The position numbers were made by a program, and so were the translations under genes. A DNA stretch of 64,000 bases, taken from contig JARUPZ010000005.1 in NCBI GenBank assembly GCA_031213475.1, positions 5,123,732-5,187,731 on the forward strand, in the 5' to 3' direction. Shown piece by piece: positions 23,067 to 35,700 of the stretch (within the stretch, counting starts at the first letter, position 1; every line of letters starts with the position of its first letter). Under the pieces are notes generated by a model, which worked only from the letters and a program-made list of their open reading frames with translations, was not told the origin of the DNA and ran no database searches. This DNA is from Nereocystis luetkeana. Taxonomy: Eukaryota > Sar > Phaeophyceae > Laminariales > Laminariaceae.

Positions 23067-23735
23067 GTATCGGGGCTGGGCTAGTTGAGGATCGAGGTCT
23101 GACACATCCGACCATAGTCTCCGTATGTTTTGGCATCACACATCACTCTGTACCTCTGTATGGGTTTCATCCGGTGATGCTCACACGCAAGGGAGTCCTT
23201 GGGGATTTCTTTCTGAGGCGTGCTTCGATAGGGGTGCTCGAAGAAAAAAATGATACAAAAATAATTCGTGAACGAAGGGGCTCCTTAAGGGCACTGAGGA
23301 ACTACCACGTAGCCAATAAGGCATGTATTTTCGTTGGAATTGGCAACTTTTCTGGTTTCACAATATTTTTCGTGGCATTCCCCTAGCTATATCGTATATA
23401 TAGGCCACGGGAGGGTCTTACCGAGTTCGTTTTTTTTCATCTTGTCTAAATATACTCAGGGTTTTTGAGAAGGTTCATCTATATATCAATAGATAGATAG
23501 ACCTCCTTCAGTGCGTAGCCTCAGATTAAAGATTAGGTGCAGGAAACCCCTGGTACGTACATGATAAAACGCGTCTCATGTACGGTACACGTGAAAATTA
23601 CGATCACCATCCCCGTGAAGGGTATCAAAATAGCAGTCCAAGGGGGTGACGGATCGTTGATGCGGACGTCGTTGTTCTTCTTCAGCTTCTGTGAGCGCTG
23701 GGAGTTCCGACAGCAGCGGGTGTAAAATAGCCGGG

Positions 23736-23836
23736 ATGCTCAGAGTTAAGAACGACTCTGGCCGGAAAAAATGGAAGGACCGCTTGGTTACCAGATTAAC
23801 CTCCGAGCGCTCCTTGTATTTACTCTCAGAGTGGTA
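23736..23836. mobile_element. MITE family 1-like copy, diverged
   Basis: GCTCAGAGTTAAGAACGACT and the right arm TCCTTGTATTTACTCTCAG give a weaker version of the family 1 termini around AAGGACCGCTTGGT. Confidence 0.4.
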
Positions 23837-24142
23837 GGGTAGAGTAGAGGGTATGAATATAATGGTACACGTGCAGGCATTTTCACGGTCATCCCCGTTT
23901 TAGGGAGAAATCTAGCGTCACGAGCGTAGTGGGGGATGGCCCGTATTGTACGAAGGTATGTGTGCTGTCCGGTACGTTGCTGGTCGCAACGTGTACGTAC
24001 AGCTGCAGTATGTACTCACGACACGTTGGAGGACTTGTTGTGACAGTGCCAAGCGGCAAAATAGCTATATAGAGCATATACTATTTTACACAGTGGAATT
24101 CTACGACAATACAGGTCGACCGACGTGTTTGTATGATCGCCC

Positions 24143-24360
24143 GCCCCCCAGCCTGGTCGGTGAAAAACACCCGGCCGACGTGTTCCGTCGCGGTATTGTA
24201 GGGATGCGAGAGTAGAAGGAAAAGTATACTCGATGAGGGGAGGGGTGATTATGTGTTGAAAGGGTGCCCATACATCAGGGGCGCCTATAAACCGCAACAG
24301 AGGGTCTATGGCCGTACGCCTGCGTCCATGCATGACATGGGTACACCCCCCCCCCCCCTC
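24143..24360 (+). mobile_element. G-tract element, two inverted remnants
   Basis: One remnant (24143-24228) has GCCTGGTCGGTGAAAAAC to GTAGGGATGCGAGAGTAG. A second (24300-24360) has AGGGTCTATGGCCGTACG to CATGACATGGGTACA and a C-tract. About 70 bp of other DNA separates them. Confidence 0.55.
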
Positions 24361-26487
24361 CCGCCGAGGGTAGTCCAGCGTCATGGCCGCCGGAGGATTG
24401 ACCTACTGCAGAGTATGCCGTACGGTACATTGCCGGTTACAACCTTTAACCCGAGGGGCATAGCAGCCCTGTAGTTCCGTCGAGTACGTACTGTACGTAT
24501 AATATAAATACACCTACTTTTATGGCAAGAACTGTCAGATTTGTTTTTTCTCGTTCGATGGTTACGACCGAGCAGCGGCTTATTATTAGTTCATGGGCGA
24601 CTATTCCATCCGCGAACCTGTGACTAGTGACAACCAAAGACTGCATGAATCATGCACTCTCGGCTACTCTTGCTCGCTCTCGCGATGCACCTTTCGCCTT
24701 GGCTCACTCCGGGAGATCCAGTGAGGGTGCGTGGTAACTCACAAAACATACTTCGAAGTATTCGAGAAAAAAAAACTAGAAAACACTTGACAAACCCGTG
24801 TACAAGACTAATATGGGCGGGAAGAAACCGGAGCACTACTACTGCCAATGACGGAGGAGTGGAGCGGTGACGAGCAGTAGGGTAAACGAGGGTTTGACAA
24901 GAAGAGAGGAAGGCGCAAGCAGGAGCCCTTAAAAAGGGAAAATGGGATATATGTTGGCTCGAGAGTGATAAAAGAGGGGCTGCTACTACTTGCTCCTGTA
25001 TCGGGAAAAAATCGATTTGAGTTGGAATGCCACATGTACGATACATTGTCGGAGGGCAAACTTGATCATAATTGAACTACAGTAACTCTGAAAAGCTCTC
25101 ACCCCATGTAACCCTACGCCAATCTTTTTTACCCAATCAGGCAACGATCATGGTCAGTCCTCCTATGTGTCACATGCATACATACGTACGAGTGTCTTGC
25201 CCTTTTTCTCAGAAAAAAGTGGTGAGCTCTACAGTAGTACTGGATCCAGTGGAGGGTCCACAAGGTTGGGGAAAGACTTGGCGAGGACCCGGCACTACGT
25301 ACAGCAGTTAGTTCTATACCTCAACTACTCCGTGCCACGAGTATTAAAACTGCAGTACTGTAGTGATCCTATTAATATTATATGTCACAAACTGCTGCTA
25401 CCTCATGTAACAGTAATACTACAGATACTTTTGTTATGGGACGGCCTCTCTCTCTGGTCACTGATCACGTGTTAGGTGTTGTGGTGTCTACTTACAGCAG
25501 CAGCAGTAAAGTACCTGGCATGCACAGCAAAAAAGGTTCAGTTTAGGGGGGGCTGTGGGCTTTGGCGCACGCCCTTTCGGTGGATAGCGTGGTGGTACTA
25601 TAGCCAACTATACTCGTACAACAAGTACAGGTACACATACGTACAGTGGTACTACCTACCGTGGTACCAGGTATAATATATTAATAGCTTAAAATACGAG
25701 CATTCCACATTAATTATTTATTGTCTTCCTACACCGTTTGGACCGAAATGTAAGGTCCGTTTGGATGAAATATTAATATGCACATGGTCCATGTACCAGT
25801 ATACTATACGAGCAACGTGTGGTCGTCTTGTTGTTTGTTTGTCTGTGGCGGTCGGTCGTCTGGCAGTAAGTAGATGATTGATGTTGTTGTTGTTAGTTTA
25901 TTTATTTATGTTTGTTGGTGGCCAGCAAACAGAGGGAGGGGCACGGGTATATACACACCCTTTTGTCTTTCAATCGCTTTATTATTACCACATACATGAT
26001 GGGCGCATACATACAACATACCAGGTACTACTGTAGTAAAACCGCGATCCAGTTTCTTCGGCAAAAAAACCCAGAATCATCAGACACGCACTTTTTACGG
26101 CGGGCGATGATTTTAACGAAAAACTACCAGGTAAAAGAGTACGTCAGCTGTGAGTTCAACCGCGATCGGCAGATCGATCGATAGGCGATGATTATGATAC
26201 GAGTACGAGGATATTTTTTTTAGTAGTATCACCCTATCTATGGTATTAATAACTACTATTATAATAAATATTACGAGGGTAACATTATTAGTATTATTAT
26301 GCTTGCCATCCGACAATAATGTGTAGTGTTGTTCTAATAAACGACTAACAGAAAGTAGTGAAGAAATTTCCAGAACAAAAGCGCGGCAGTATCCCACGCC
26401 AAATCAGAACTGATGTGACGCTCATGAAGACTACTACACAACCAACATCCCTCCATCTCGTCCACCAAAAAACGACCACACTCCCCT

Positions 26488-26860
26488 CCTTAAGCACTCC
26501 CGAAGAAGCATCAGATCTACCAAAAACCCGCTTGTCCATCAAAATGGCTGGTTTATTATACTGCTACACGCATGTATGTTTCAACGCGCAGAAGGTCGTG
26601 CGGTGGTGCTGGTCTACACACTGCTACCGGTCGGTAGTGCCTACTGGTATGAGAGAGTCCCTGATGCCGTCTCGCTCTTCCTGCGGCTCGTCCTCCTTAT
26701 TCTTCAACCCTTCCCCCCACATACCTCTCTCTACAGTTACTTCTCGTACCCCTAACCCTGCCACCTCCGACCGCAAGGGCCCAATCCCCATTCCTAGGTA
26801 CCCCCGAACAAGCATCTACCAAACACCCGCTATCCATCGAAATGGCTGGTTTATTAATAA
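26488..26860 (+). repeat. Pair of ~70 bp direct repeats
   Basis: ACTCCCGAAGAAGCATCAGA ... AAAATGGCTGGTTTATTA at 26488-26558 is repeated as TACCCCCGAACAAGCATCTA ... GAAATGGCTGGTTTATTA at 26790-26858. No gene is recognised between them. Confidence 0.5.
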
Positions 26861-27469
26861 TATCGTTGTTTCAAACGTAGTTTTGTTTCCTCTGTATTTT
26901 TTTGTGACGGTTTCAAGATGACGACGACGAACCGAAACTTACATTTACTTAGCGAACAGCCTGAAATCCTGCCGAACCCGTCAAATTCCAGCACCCACAA
27001 TATTTAATACAAAAAAACTAAAAAAACTTTATTATCCATTCCGCACCGCACGTCGCGGGTCCAATGCCCTCTTATTTTGTGTGGCATACACACCCAACCC
27101 GTGTGGGTGTCTATATTTGTCGTACGAGGATTTACGACTGCACGCTAGACATGAACGCGGCGGCATTTTCTGCGCACAATATATACAAGAAAGTTGCTCG
27201 TCGCCGAGCCCTATTATTATATATACCTGGTATTAGACTGTGACAGCAAGTCCAGACCAGACTATTGGCAGGAAGCGCGCCGACACATAAACCCTTGTCG
27301 TGCTATAATAATACGAATGCTGTACGTATGCATACTGGACCACACCTCGTATCCTATACCGGGTGCCTTGTACCAGCAGTACGATGATTTTTGCGTAAGA
27401 CGTTCGTTTTTGTATGAGCAACGGATATCGATCGGCTGATCCCCATGGTTCACCGCGAGGATATTATTG

Positions 27470-27535
27470 CTGCTGCTACTACTACTACTACTACCAATAC
27501 TGCTGCTACTGCTACTGCTACTACTACTGCCGGCG
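27470..27535 (+). repeat. (CTA/CTG)n microsatellite
   Basis: CTGCTGCTACTACTACTACT-type triplets over about 65 bp, reading as poly-Ser or poly-Thr in neighbouring chance ORFs. Confidence 0.8.
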
Positions 27536-30500
27536 CTAGTCGGAGCAGCCGCCGACACAGAGGAGCTGGGGGTGGAGGACTACCCGTGGTCCCGCTGGAC
27601 AGGTGCCCTATAGAGTGTACATATAGCACAGGACGCCTGCAGTACGGTAGTAGAAATAATATTATTGTATGAAACAGGAAAGCAGGTCCAGGATGGATTT
27701 TTTACTTGAGAATGAGCGCGTTCTACACTACTACTACTGCTGTAGCTTCATTCAGTCTAACTGACTCCCGAGTTTATTATTATTTTCCTGCAAACACCAG
27801 ACTGGGTTTCTTATTGCTCGTTTTTTCATTATTAGGTGCCCAATACTACTGCGTGCCAGTACACAGCTGTAACAACAGTAAATTAGATGGGAACAACTCA
27901 TTGTGAGTGCAGTACGTGCATGTAATGTGTGATGCTAGCGCTCTGACATGTGCTGGCAAAGGCTATACGTACACAGTACACCGCACACAAGTTTTGCTAC
28001 GCTGTTTCGGGATAAGAATACCAGATACCTGGTGTGCTCGTATTTTTGTCACGTCAGCAGAGAAAGCCCTAAAAATGCACGTATAATTCTGGTCAGAAAT
28101 GTAAGATAAGCTTGTATTTTTTGTCAACATATAAATGCTCCTTAAATTTATGATCAACTACAGTAGTTAGTACCAATCTTGTGTCCCTAAACATAACAAT
28201 CGTTTTGTTTAGATATGTATATGAAATCGGTGCTAATATTCTAGTGCGGAGAAGTTTTTTTGTCGTGTTCTTATGCGTCTCTGAGGGCTGGGTAGCTGGT
28301 CATCGTGCCTACTAAAATTTAAATACATCGGTTCTATTATCACCGAGTGCGCATACATACTTACTCGTGGGGACTTTTTCTTGCATGAAAAGTGAGTAGC
28401 GGAAAGCGCGAGAGCGTGAGTTAGTAGCACTTGATGGAGATCGACGAGCAGTAGAAATGCTGAGCCCTCTGTGCACGATAAAAATGAAGACACGTATGTA
28501 CCGGGGGGGGGGGGAGGGACGACACCTACCTGTGGCCACGGAGCCGGCTTGTGCAGAAGCTGCATAAAAATGGTGATTAAAAACAGAAAAAAAAAATGGA
28601 CACGAGTTGTGGTGTTGTTTTGGGATACAGCGGTGATACGTGAAGGAGATACCCTGGGGAACGCAGGGATGTCGGTGTTGAGCAGTTTGCTGCTCGTTCC
28701 CTCTTACTTAATTCACATACCATGTGGTCTCTTATCCAGAGGGTATAGCCCAAGGTCAACCATATGGCAGGGTACAAAGCAGAGCAGAGCGGAGCAGTGA
28801 TCAAAGATCGGGTCAACTACTATTATTACGTAATAGACTTGAGCAACCAGCTCATCTTCTCCAACGTATTCGTATCTCTTGTCTGGAGTAGTGTGACGCC
28901 ATGTACTCTACGAGTACTAAACAGGAATGCATGTCTTTTATGATATATATAATATAGCGCTGGGTATACCGTATGAATCTTGTCACATTTGCCCACCCTG
29001 AAAACTCGATCAAAGGGTGTTGACACGCCTACACCTAACGTCCAGAGATGAAAAAGGGGGTCGAAGATGCGGCTACTCGAAGCAAAAAAACGACGCGATA
29101 CCACGTACCTACGTACTCGTATATTATATATTTCCCCACACCTCGCGATACGGCTTAAATGACGGCCTCGTGCAAGAACAAAAAAAAGTTTTAGGGAGCA
29201 GAACGGGGGTAGTTCGGGGTCGGGTATGCACTCGCCGTTCTGCCAACAACAGTTTGGGCTACGACCGAAAGGCGAAGAAGGACAACAAAGGCAACTGAGC
29301 GCAAGAATGCGAAAAGAGACATAAAAACAGGAGGATAGGCGCTGGCAACAAAGTTTGTTACCTTGTTCTCTCTTGGAATGTTTTGGAATGATCAACGTTG
29401 AAGTTCGTGCTGCCATAATATGCATGTATGTGTCAGATGGCAAACACAGTAATAACATAGTCCAAGTAGGGGACACAAGTCGCACTTCTTCTGAGCTGCT
29501 CGCGAGCGAAAGGCGTCGAGAGTCTATGCTGCACAAGTGACGGACGCGGCGAATAAACGCGAGGACACGAGAGAGGCCATATACACAGCAGTGAATAGCC
29601 CACGGACAACACATAACGTAACAAGAAAATACAAGGCTCACTTTTTGGGGGATGCTACATAAGACAAAGTTGATCGAGAAATCGCGAACAGCGGCGAGCA
29701 CTTTATCCACTAGAGCCTACCTGTGGTACATAATAGCGTACCTGGTATAAGACACTCAAGCTTGTTCCAAGGATGGTGTCACAGCACGAGTAAGATTCGA
29801 AGGCTTGCTCACACTACGTTCGTTTCTGGCTGGTGGGTCCATACCGCAATCCAGTGTATGCAGCGCACCGTACACGACACCAAGTAAGGATTGAGGAACG
29901 CTGGCATGGGTCGAACTTTTCATTGAGAATACTGTAGGTGCATACTGCATTAACTCCACAGTATAAAGACTCCGGAATTTGTTAATGTCCCTGTGAATCT
30001 CCCCCCCCTGTTTTTCTTAGCGCTCGCTGTCTTACGTCGCAGTACACTTAGTTAATGTCCTGTGCAACTGATGTTGTACTTGCCTTTGCAACGACGATCA
30101 CCGGATGGTATTGCTCGAAGACGTAGACATCACAACATCAGTGAGCCAGCCGGCAGCTATACCGTGTTAAGATATCGCTGTGGGGGCACGTAGTACCCCC
30201 CCCGCCAGGCATTCCTATTGAGCTGTTACTCGTTGTTGGTCACGCGTGTTGGTTGCTCAAGAGATGAAAAAAAACACCAGGTGCTGTGTTCTAAACCAGA
30301 GGTCACGATAGAACACCGAGAAAACGGTGCGGGCGGTAGCAATAATCCGCCTCCTGTCCCCTGTTTCCCCTATCTACAAAAAAAGCCGAACGACTACAGC
30401 ACCGGCATCTGCGACAGCGCCAACAAGGACAACACACATCACCGGGACCTCAGGAAGGCAGGCTATACAGTCTACGAAAGAAAACCGCGCCTGTAAACAC

Positions 30501-30594
30501 CGTCCGATAGATCGACGAGCCCATAATCGTTGAAATACAACTCCTCTAAAAGAAGCGAACTTGACCACATTGGGGAAAATAGGCAGGGCTGCTC

Positions 30595-30825
30595 ACCGGT
30601 CATGAACCGACCCGCGGATCGGGTCAGGGCGTCATAAAAAAAAATACGGGTCCGGTCAGGAGGCCTTAAAAACGAAATACGGGTCGGGTTGGGTCGGGTC
30701 GGGTCAAGAAGTATTCGAAGTCTTCTCACGGATCGGTCGGGACGAGTTGGGTCGGGCCGGGTAAGGTGACTCCATCCAACCCGGCCCGCGAGGTTTGACC
30801 CGGCCCATGAACAACCGTGGAAGTA
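30595..30825. repeat. GGGTC-rich element, copy 3
   Basis: CACCGGTCATGAACCGACCC at the start, GGGTCGGGTTGGGTC runs, CCAACCCGGCCCGCGAGG and CATGAACAACCGTGGAAG at the end; same block order as copies 1 and 2. Confidence 0.65.
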
Positions 30826-31499
30826 ATAGGGTGCACGGCACCCTTTGTTTTTGCGAATTTGCGGCAAGGGCTTCATCCAGCGGTAGGCTTTGCATGCCAC
30901 CCCTGAGTGTTCGAAGTCGCTCACATATATGTTTACGGGTAAAGGTCCCAGCGGGCTGTGCACGGGCCGGATTAGTTTTGTTAGATCTCTTACTTTCTTT
31001 CTTTGACTATGTATCGTGCATGTTCCACTCCGACTCGCATCGAATATCTTCTGTCACCGCCACAGCAGTAGTATTAATATTAATGGTAGTTTTCTCTTTC
31101 GTCACTAGGATCCAATGGATATCCCGATTTCACACGTTTAAGGCTCACCCCCCCCGTCCCTATGGTTGGTGACCGTCTCCGGTCTCAATTATTGGTGACC
31201 ATCTCCGGCCTCGATTCAAGCCCCCTCCTCGGCGGCTTCTTGCGCATACGTGCCGCTTTTTTCACTCGCCCTCCAAAACCAATCGACCGGTAGACCGTTA
31301 GGCCTTGTAGAGCTGGGGGAGCGAGCTGTGCCCGGAACGGTGGGCACAAACAATCGGCAAATGCGAGGGCATGAGAAAAGGAAGGGCGGAGCAAAGGAGA
31401 AGGTGGAGTAGATCGATGCGAACCCTCAACACCCCGAACAGAACATGATTTTAGCTATCTGCATGCCATCTAGCTCCTCGCCTTGCGGTTGCGAGAGTT

Positions 31500-31700
31500 T
31501 TTTGGGAAGGATCTGCACAGTACGGACAGTACAGATCCAACCGAGGAAACCTGTCCTAGGTCATGCGGATTATTTGAGTCCCACCTGGCAACGTTAGCTA
31601 GATCGTATGTACTACTGTAGATCAAAAATTGATATATATACGAGGTATGCCTTGAAAGATCTAGATCATGAAGTGAGAATGATCTACGTGATCTGTCCGA
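31500..31700. repeat. AGATC-rich dispersed repeat, copy
   Basis: Contains AAGGATCTGCACAGTACGG, ACAGATCCAACCGAGGAAAC, TCATGCGGATTATTTGAGTC and AGATCTAGATCATGAAGTGA; related blocks recur near 32040, 38520, 39730 and 48500. Confidence 0.5.
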
Positions 31701-31959
31701 AATACAGTTTTTTCTTTCAAAACTCGAACCAACTATTAACAACTTGTTTTGCGGGACGAACCATTTGTTGGCAAAAGAGCGGGGTCGTTGCTTTTTGCAT
31801 CAGAAGGGGTTAAACTAAGCAGAGGTAAATCAACGTGCACATGTTTTCTTTTTTATGTTTGTGCCTCCTCAGGCGTTTCTCCTTTTTTGTTTGTGGGAAT
31901 GTTTCACACCTTAGACGTACATATCATGATCTATATGTATATATACAGATGATCTAGTT

Positions 31960-32370
31960 CCTCACCACCTGCCGTTGTGAGAGGTTGTGCTACAGGATCC
32001 GTTTATAGTACATGCCCAACTGAGCAAGCTTGTCACGTATATCATGCGGAATGTATGGGTCCCATCCGGCAGCATAGGCTGGATCCTACCAGATTGGTAC
32101 CATATCTGCCTCCAAATATCTAGATCATGGACTAGGAATGATCTGTAGATGATATATCTGTGGATTATTTGAAGATGATCTGTAGATAACCTGTAGATTA
32201 TCTGTATATAATCTGTAGATCGCCAGCAGATCATCTGTAGATGATCCGCGGACGATCTTTAGCTGAACTGTAGATTATACGTAGATAATTTGCAGATGAT
32301 CTGTAGATGAGCCGTAGATGAGCTGTAGATGATCTGTAGATGAGCTTTAAATGAGCTGTAGATGAGCTGT
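31960..32370. repeat. AGATC-rich repeat running into a GATCTGTAGAT tandem array
   Basis: 31960-32140 is a copy of the AGATC-rich family. From about 32140 to 32370 a 12-15 bp unit close to GATGATCTGTAGAT or GAGCTGTAGATGA repeats about 15 times with variation. Confidence 0.6.
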
Positions 32371-32504
32371 CCGAGGTGTGGAATGGTTACCGGCGTTCGA
32401 CGTTGAAAAAGCTTGTGCGCTGCGCATTGTCGACTTCAGATTGAGCTCACCTCAATTTTTCCTCGAGGTCGTGGTCTGTCTGGCGAGCGAAACGGTTGTA
32501 CACG

Positions 32505-32511
32505 TATAAAA
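32505..32511 (+). promoter_or_regulatory. Possible TATA box upstream of the phosphatase gene
   Basis: TATAAAA lies about 290 nt upstream of the chosen ATG at 32798. Position and sequence are compatible with a core promoter and a 5' UTR of about 260 nt, but a single short motif is weak evidence and the UTR cannot be seen directly. Confidence 0.2.
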
Positions 32512-32797
32512 TCGGCTATTTCCCCTTCCCGTTATTGCATCCCAGCAACGAGGCAAAAACAAGCGTCAATTATCACGTTCATAAGAAGAGTCCGCTGCCC
32601 CCCCCCCATCCCGGCTCTCGAACTGCAGAGCAATCAGTCCCCTCGTGTATTCTTTTTTCCACGCGTGTTTCACTCGACGAAGCGCTTGTTTGCTTGCCCA
32701 TGCCTTGAAATCGCGAACGAAAGTTACCCCACTACAAACAAGTCACAACCTTGTTTTTTTTGTGATTGCTTGCAAGTCCTGGACCGAGCGTACTCAC

Positions 32798-35700
32798 ATG
32801 GCGGACGAAAACGCACCACCACCCAGCACCACCACCGCCGCCACCAACCCGACACCATCGCCCAAAGGCCCGAGAGGAGGGGGAGGGGTTTCGACAACCG
32901 GGGGAGGGATCGGGGCAGCAAGGCGCCGACAGATAGCGGGAGACCGAGCGCCCCCCCCGTCTCCCGCCCCAACCGTAGTAGTAGACCGTCACGCTCTGCG
33001 AATACACCGCCAAGGCGGAGGAGGGGACGGTGGCGGTGGCGGTGGCGGTGGCGGTGGCGGTGATGCGGCGAAGTCCTCGTCATCTTCCTTCCGCCGCCTT
33101 GGCAGGAGGGTAAGCGGGAACATGAAACCCTTGGCCCTGTCACCGCAGGAGCGATTGCAGAAAGGTGTCTTTTTGGCGAAAACGGCCCGTAGGTTAGCGG
33201 TGGGGGACTCTTCTCCGAGCGGTGCGAGCTCGCCGGGGTGGGGACGGAGCAAGGCCTCCACCGTGGTCGCCGTGGGAGCTGGGCGGTCGGGGCCGGCGGT
33301 GGGTTCGCCCCAAGAAGCGGCGTTGGTGCTGGAGCGGAAGGTAACACTGAAAATAGTTTTGCGGTCCTCGAGCGGGTAACGCGATTTTGGGTATCGCAGT
33401 GCGGGGGGGAGGAGGGGGGGGGGGCGGGGGGCAGGGGGGGCGTTCAGTGTGTTGTAACGGGGGAAAACAAGTGGGGAGAATCCCCCCCATTCGCGCTTAT
33501 GACCAAGGATTTCTTGAAGATTCCCGGACTCGAGGCGTGAGACAATGAAATGGTTGATGGTTGGGGATGTGGGGTTGGCAGAAGGTCAAGTGTTCAAGTT
33601 CTGCTGGAGGGGGGGGATAAACGAGAGTGCTCGCGTTTTGTGAAGAGTGCCCCTCCCCCCCCCCCCCCCTCTTTTCGCCTTTTGTGACCTAGGCGCTGTC
33701 GAAGCACCCCCCCAGACTTGTAGAGCGTAAACAAACGAATGGTGCTTGATTCCATGGAATGAGGGATCGGAGAGCCACAAAGAGATTAGTCCGCGCGAGT
33801 ACTGGGAACATCGATTTGCTCACGCTTGTGAAACAATTATCTACTGTTCTTGATTTTCATGACCGAGCATTTTCGGAGGGCCCGGATGAAGGACGGTACC
33901 GACAAATAACATGCGTGGGAGCGGCACAGAGGCCACGCATAGAATATCTCACGGGCGGCTAATTTTGGCGGTCAGTCGTCCTGACACGGAGAAAGAGCAT
34001 CACACATATTCTAAGGTAGATTGTATGGGGGTATGGGGCACGCACCGTATTCCTTGTACGGCAAGCCACGGGAGGTCAAGAAGGGGTGAGTCGCGCGCAG
34101 GTGAGAGGCGGATATTCTGAAAGTAGGGGATTGGCTCGGGAGAGGGGGGAGGAGGGGGCACTTGGAGCGGGTGGTCGAAGTGTCCGGAATGTGGTTGCAG
34201 GCCCACCTTGGGTAAAACTGCCGCTTGCATTATTGTGTCTCTGATTACAACCAAACTGGTGATATTTTCGCCAGTAGAGACTTCCCTACTACGGGGGACC
34301 ATATTAAATAGGACCTACGGTACACATAAAAACCTATATATTTCGCTATTTTTAATAACAAATTGTGGTCCTATTTTCACTATGGTCCCCCGTAATAGTA
34401 GCGAAGGCGACGGCAGTACTAATAGCAACTCCCCACATTCCGTGCTCAATCCGCCGAGAACCGCTGGGACACGCTTTTAAGGATTATACATCAAACGTTT
34501 TGGCCAGAGCTACTCCCGTCTATGTTTTTCCACACTACAGCTGTCGTCATCACACGAAGGGTGTGCGGTCCTGTTTTTTTGGCGCGTCCTGTGCTTCGCA
34601 GGAAGGGAGAAAACGACATCCCGGTCCCGGCGTTAAAGGGGTTACCGAACTCAGCGGCGGCGGCTCGCCGCTGGTCGCCCTCGCCCTCGGACCAAACAGG
34701 TAGAGTTACCTTTCTCGGGAACTGTGTTGCACGTCTGCGCGGTACTTCAACTTTTAGCTTGGTGCATCCGAGTCCGCGTTATAACGGAAAACCAACGTTA
34801 CAACACGGAAGGGCGATGCGATTGTTACCGCTTACCGAGGCTTTTACCGCGGTAATAGTACCGAGGACAGGACAGCCCCCCAAAAAACAATACAACATTC
34901 GAGAGGCCCATGGCAGGCTAAGGTAGGCAGAATCGAGTGTTTGCATGTTTCCCCCCCCCCCCTGCGTTTGATCGATCGCAAGCGGTTCGCCTGAGGAGCG
35001 TATTTGCTCCCGCTTGTTTCTGATGTTGCCCAATACATTTCATGGTGGAGTGTCCTGGTTGGCGACAAACTCCCCGGAGCGTGTGACGCGGCAAATAATT
35101 CCATGGACAGAAACGTGACGCCCACGTACCCTGGATGACACCACGCTTTCATCGATGATGCGCTCACGCTGACGCAGGGGAGGCCCAACGCTAGCAGTAG
35201 CAGTAGTGAGGCCGCGCATCTGCACACCGGGTCAGGATGCGGGCTCAAAGGTTTCCTATTTTTATTTTATCTGCTCCTGTAAATGTTTCCGCCCCCTACA
35301 CATTTCGGCGTCGCGTGCGCGCTCGCTTCACGCGTTAGTGGAAGGGAGGGGAGGCCCCACCCTACTGTAGTGACCCCACTCATCTCCATCGGCTCAGGAT
35401 GTAAAGTTCACTGCGTATTTCCTGTTTGCCTGCTCCACTATGAAGCAAGCAAATATCTCCATACCCCCCCCCCCCCTAATATATAGGTTGGGTTGGCGTC
35501 GGTTGGCAACGACACTGTAAAACATGCCGCTCACTGCGTGAGCTAGACAACCAGGGTACGTTTTTTTTTTGGCGGTCGCCCACAGCTGGTGGTCGAGTTA
35601 GATCATTTGTGCGAGGTGAAGAACCTTTAGCCCCACGAGTGGGAATGATCGTATCACGTAGTGTTCAACGTAAGGCACCCAAGAGACAGTTACACAGTAC

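Larger units (their letters stand above)
22142..32797. other. Gene-poor repeat-rich interval between genes A and B
   Basis: It contains truncated G-tract elements (22.6, 23.0, 24.2 kb), an AT-richer section (24.5-30 kb) with several TACCAGGTA motifs, GGGTC copy 3 and the AGATC arrays. The longest open frame (minus, 29710-28826) has Cys-rich, family-less content and no matched splice sites. No gene is supported. Confidence 0.55.

Noticed and set aside
28826-29710. Minus-strand 294-codon open frame
   Set aside because: No recognisable domain, erratic Cys/Ser/Leu-rich composition and no matching splice sites. Long chance frames are expected in 64 kb.
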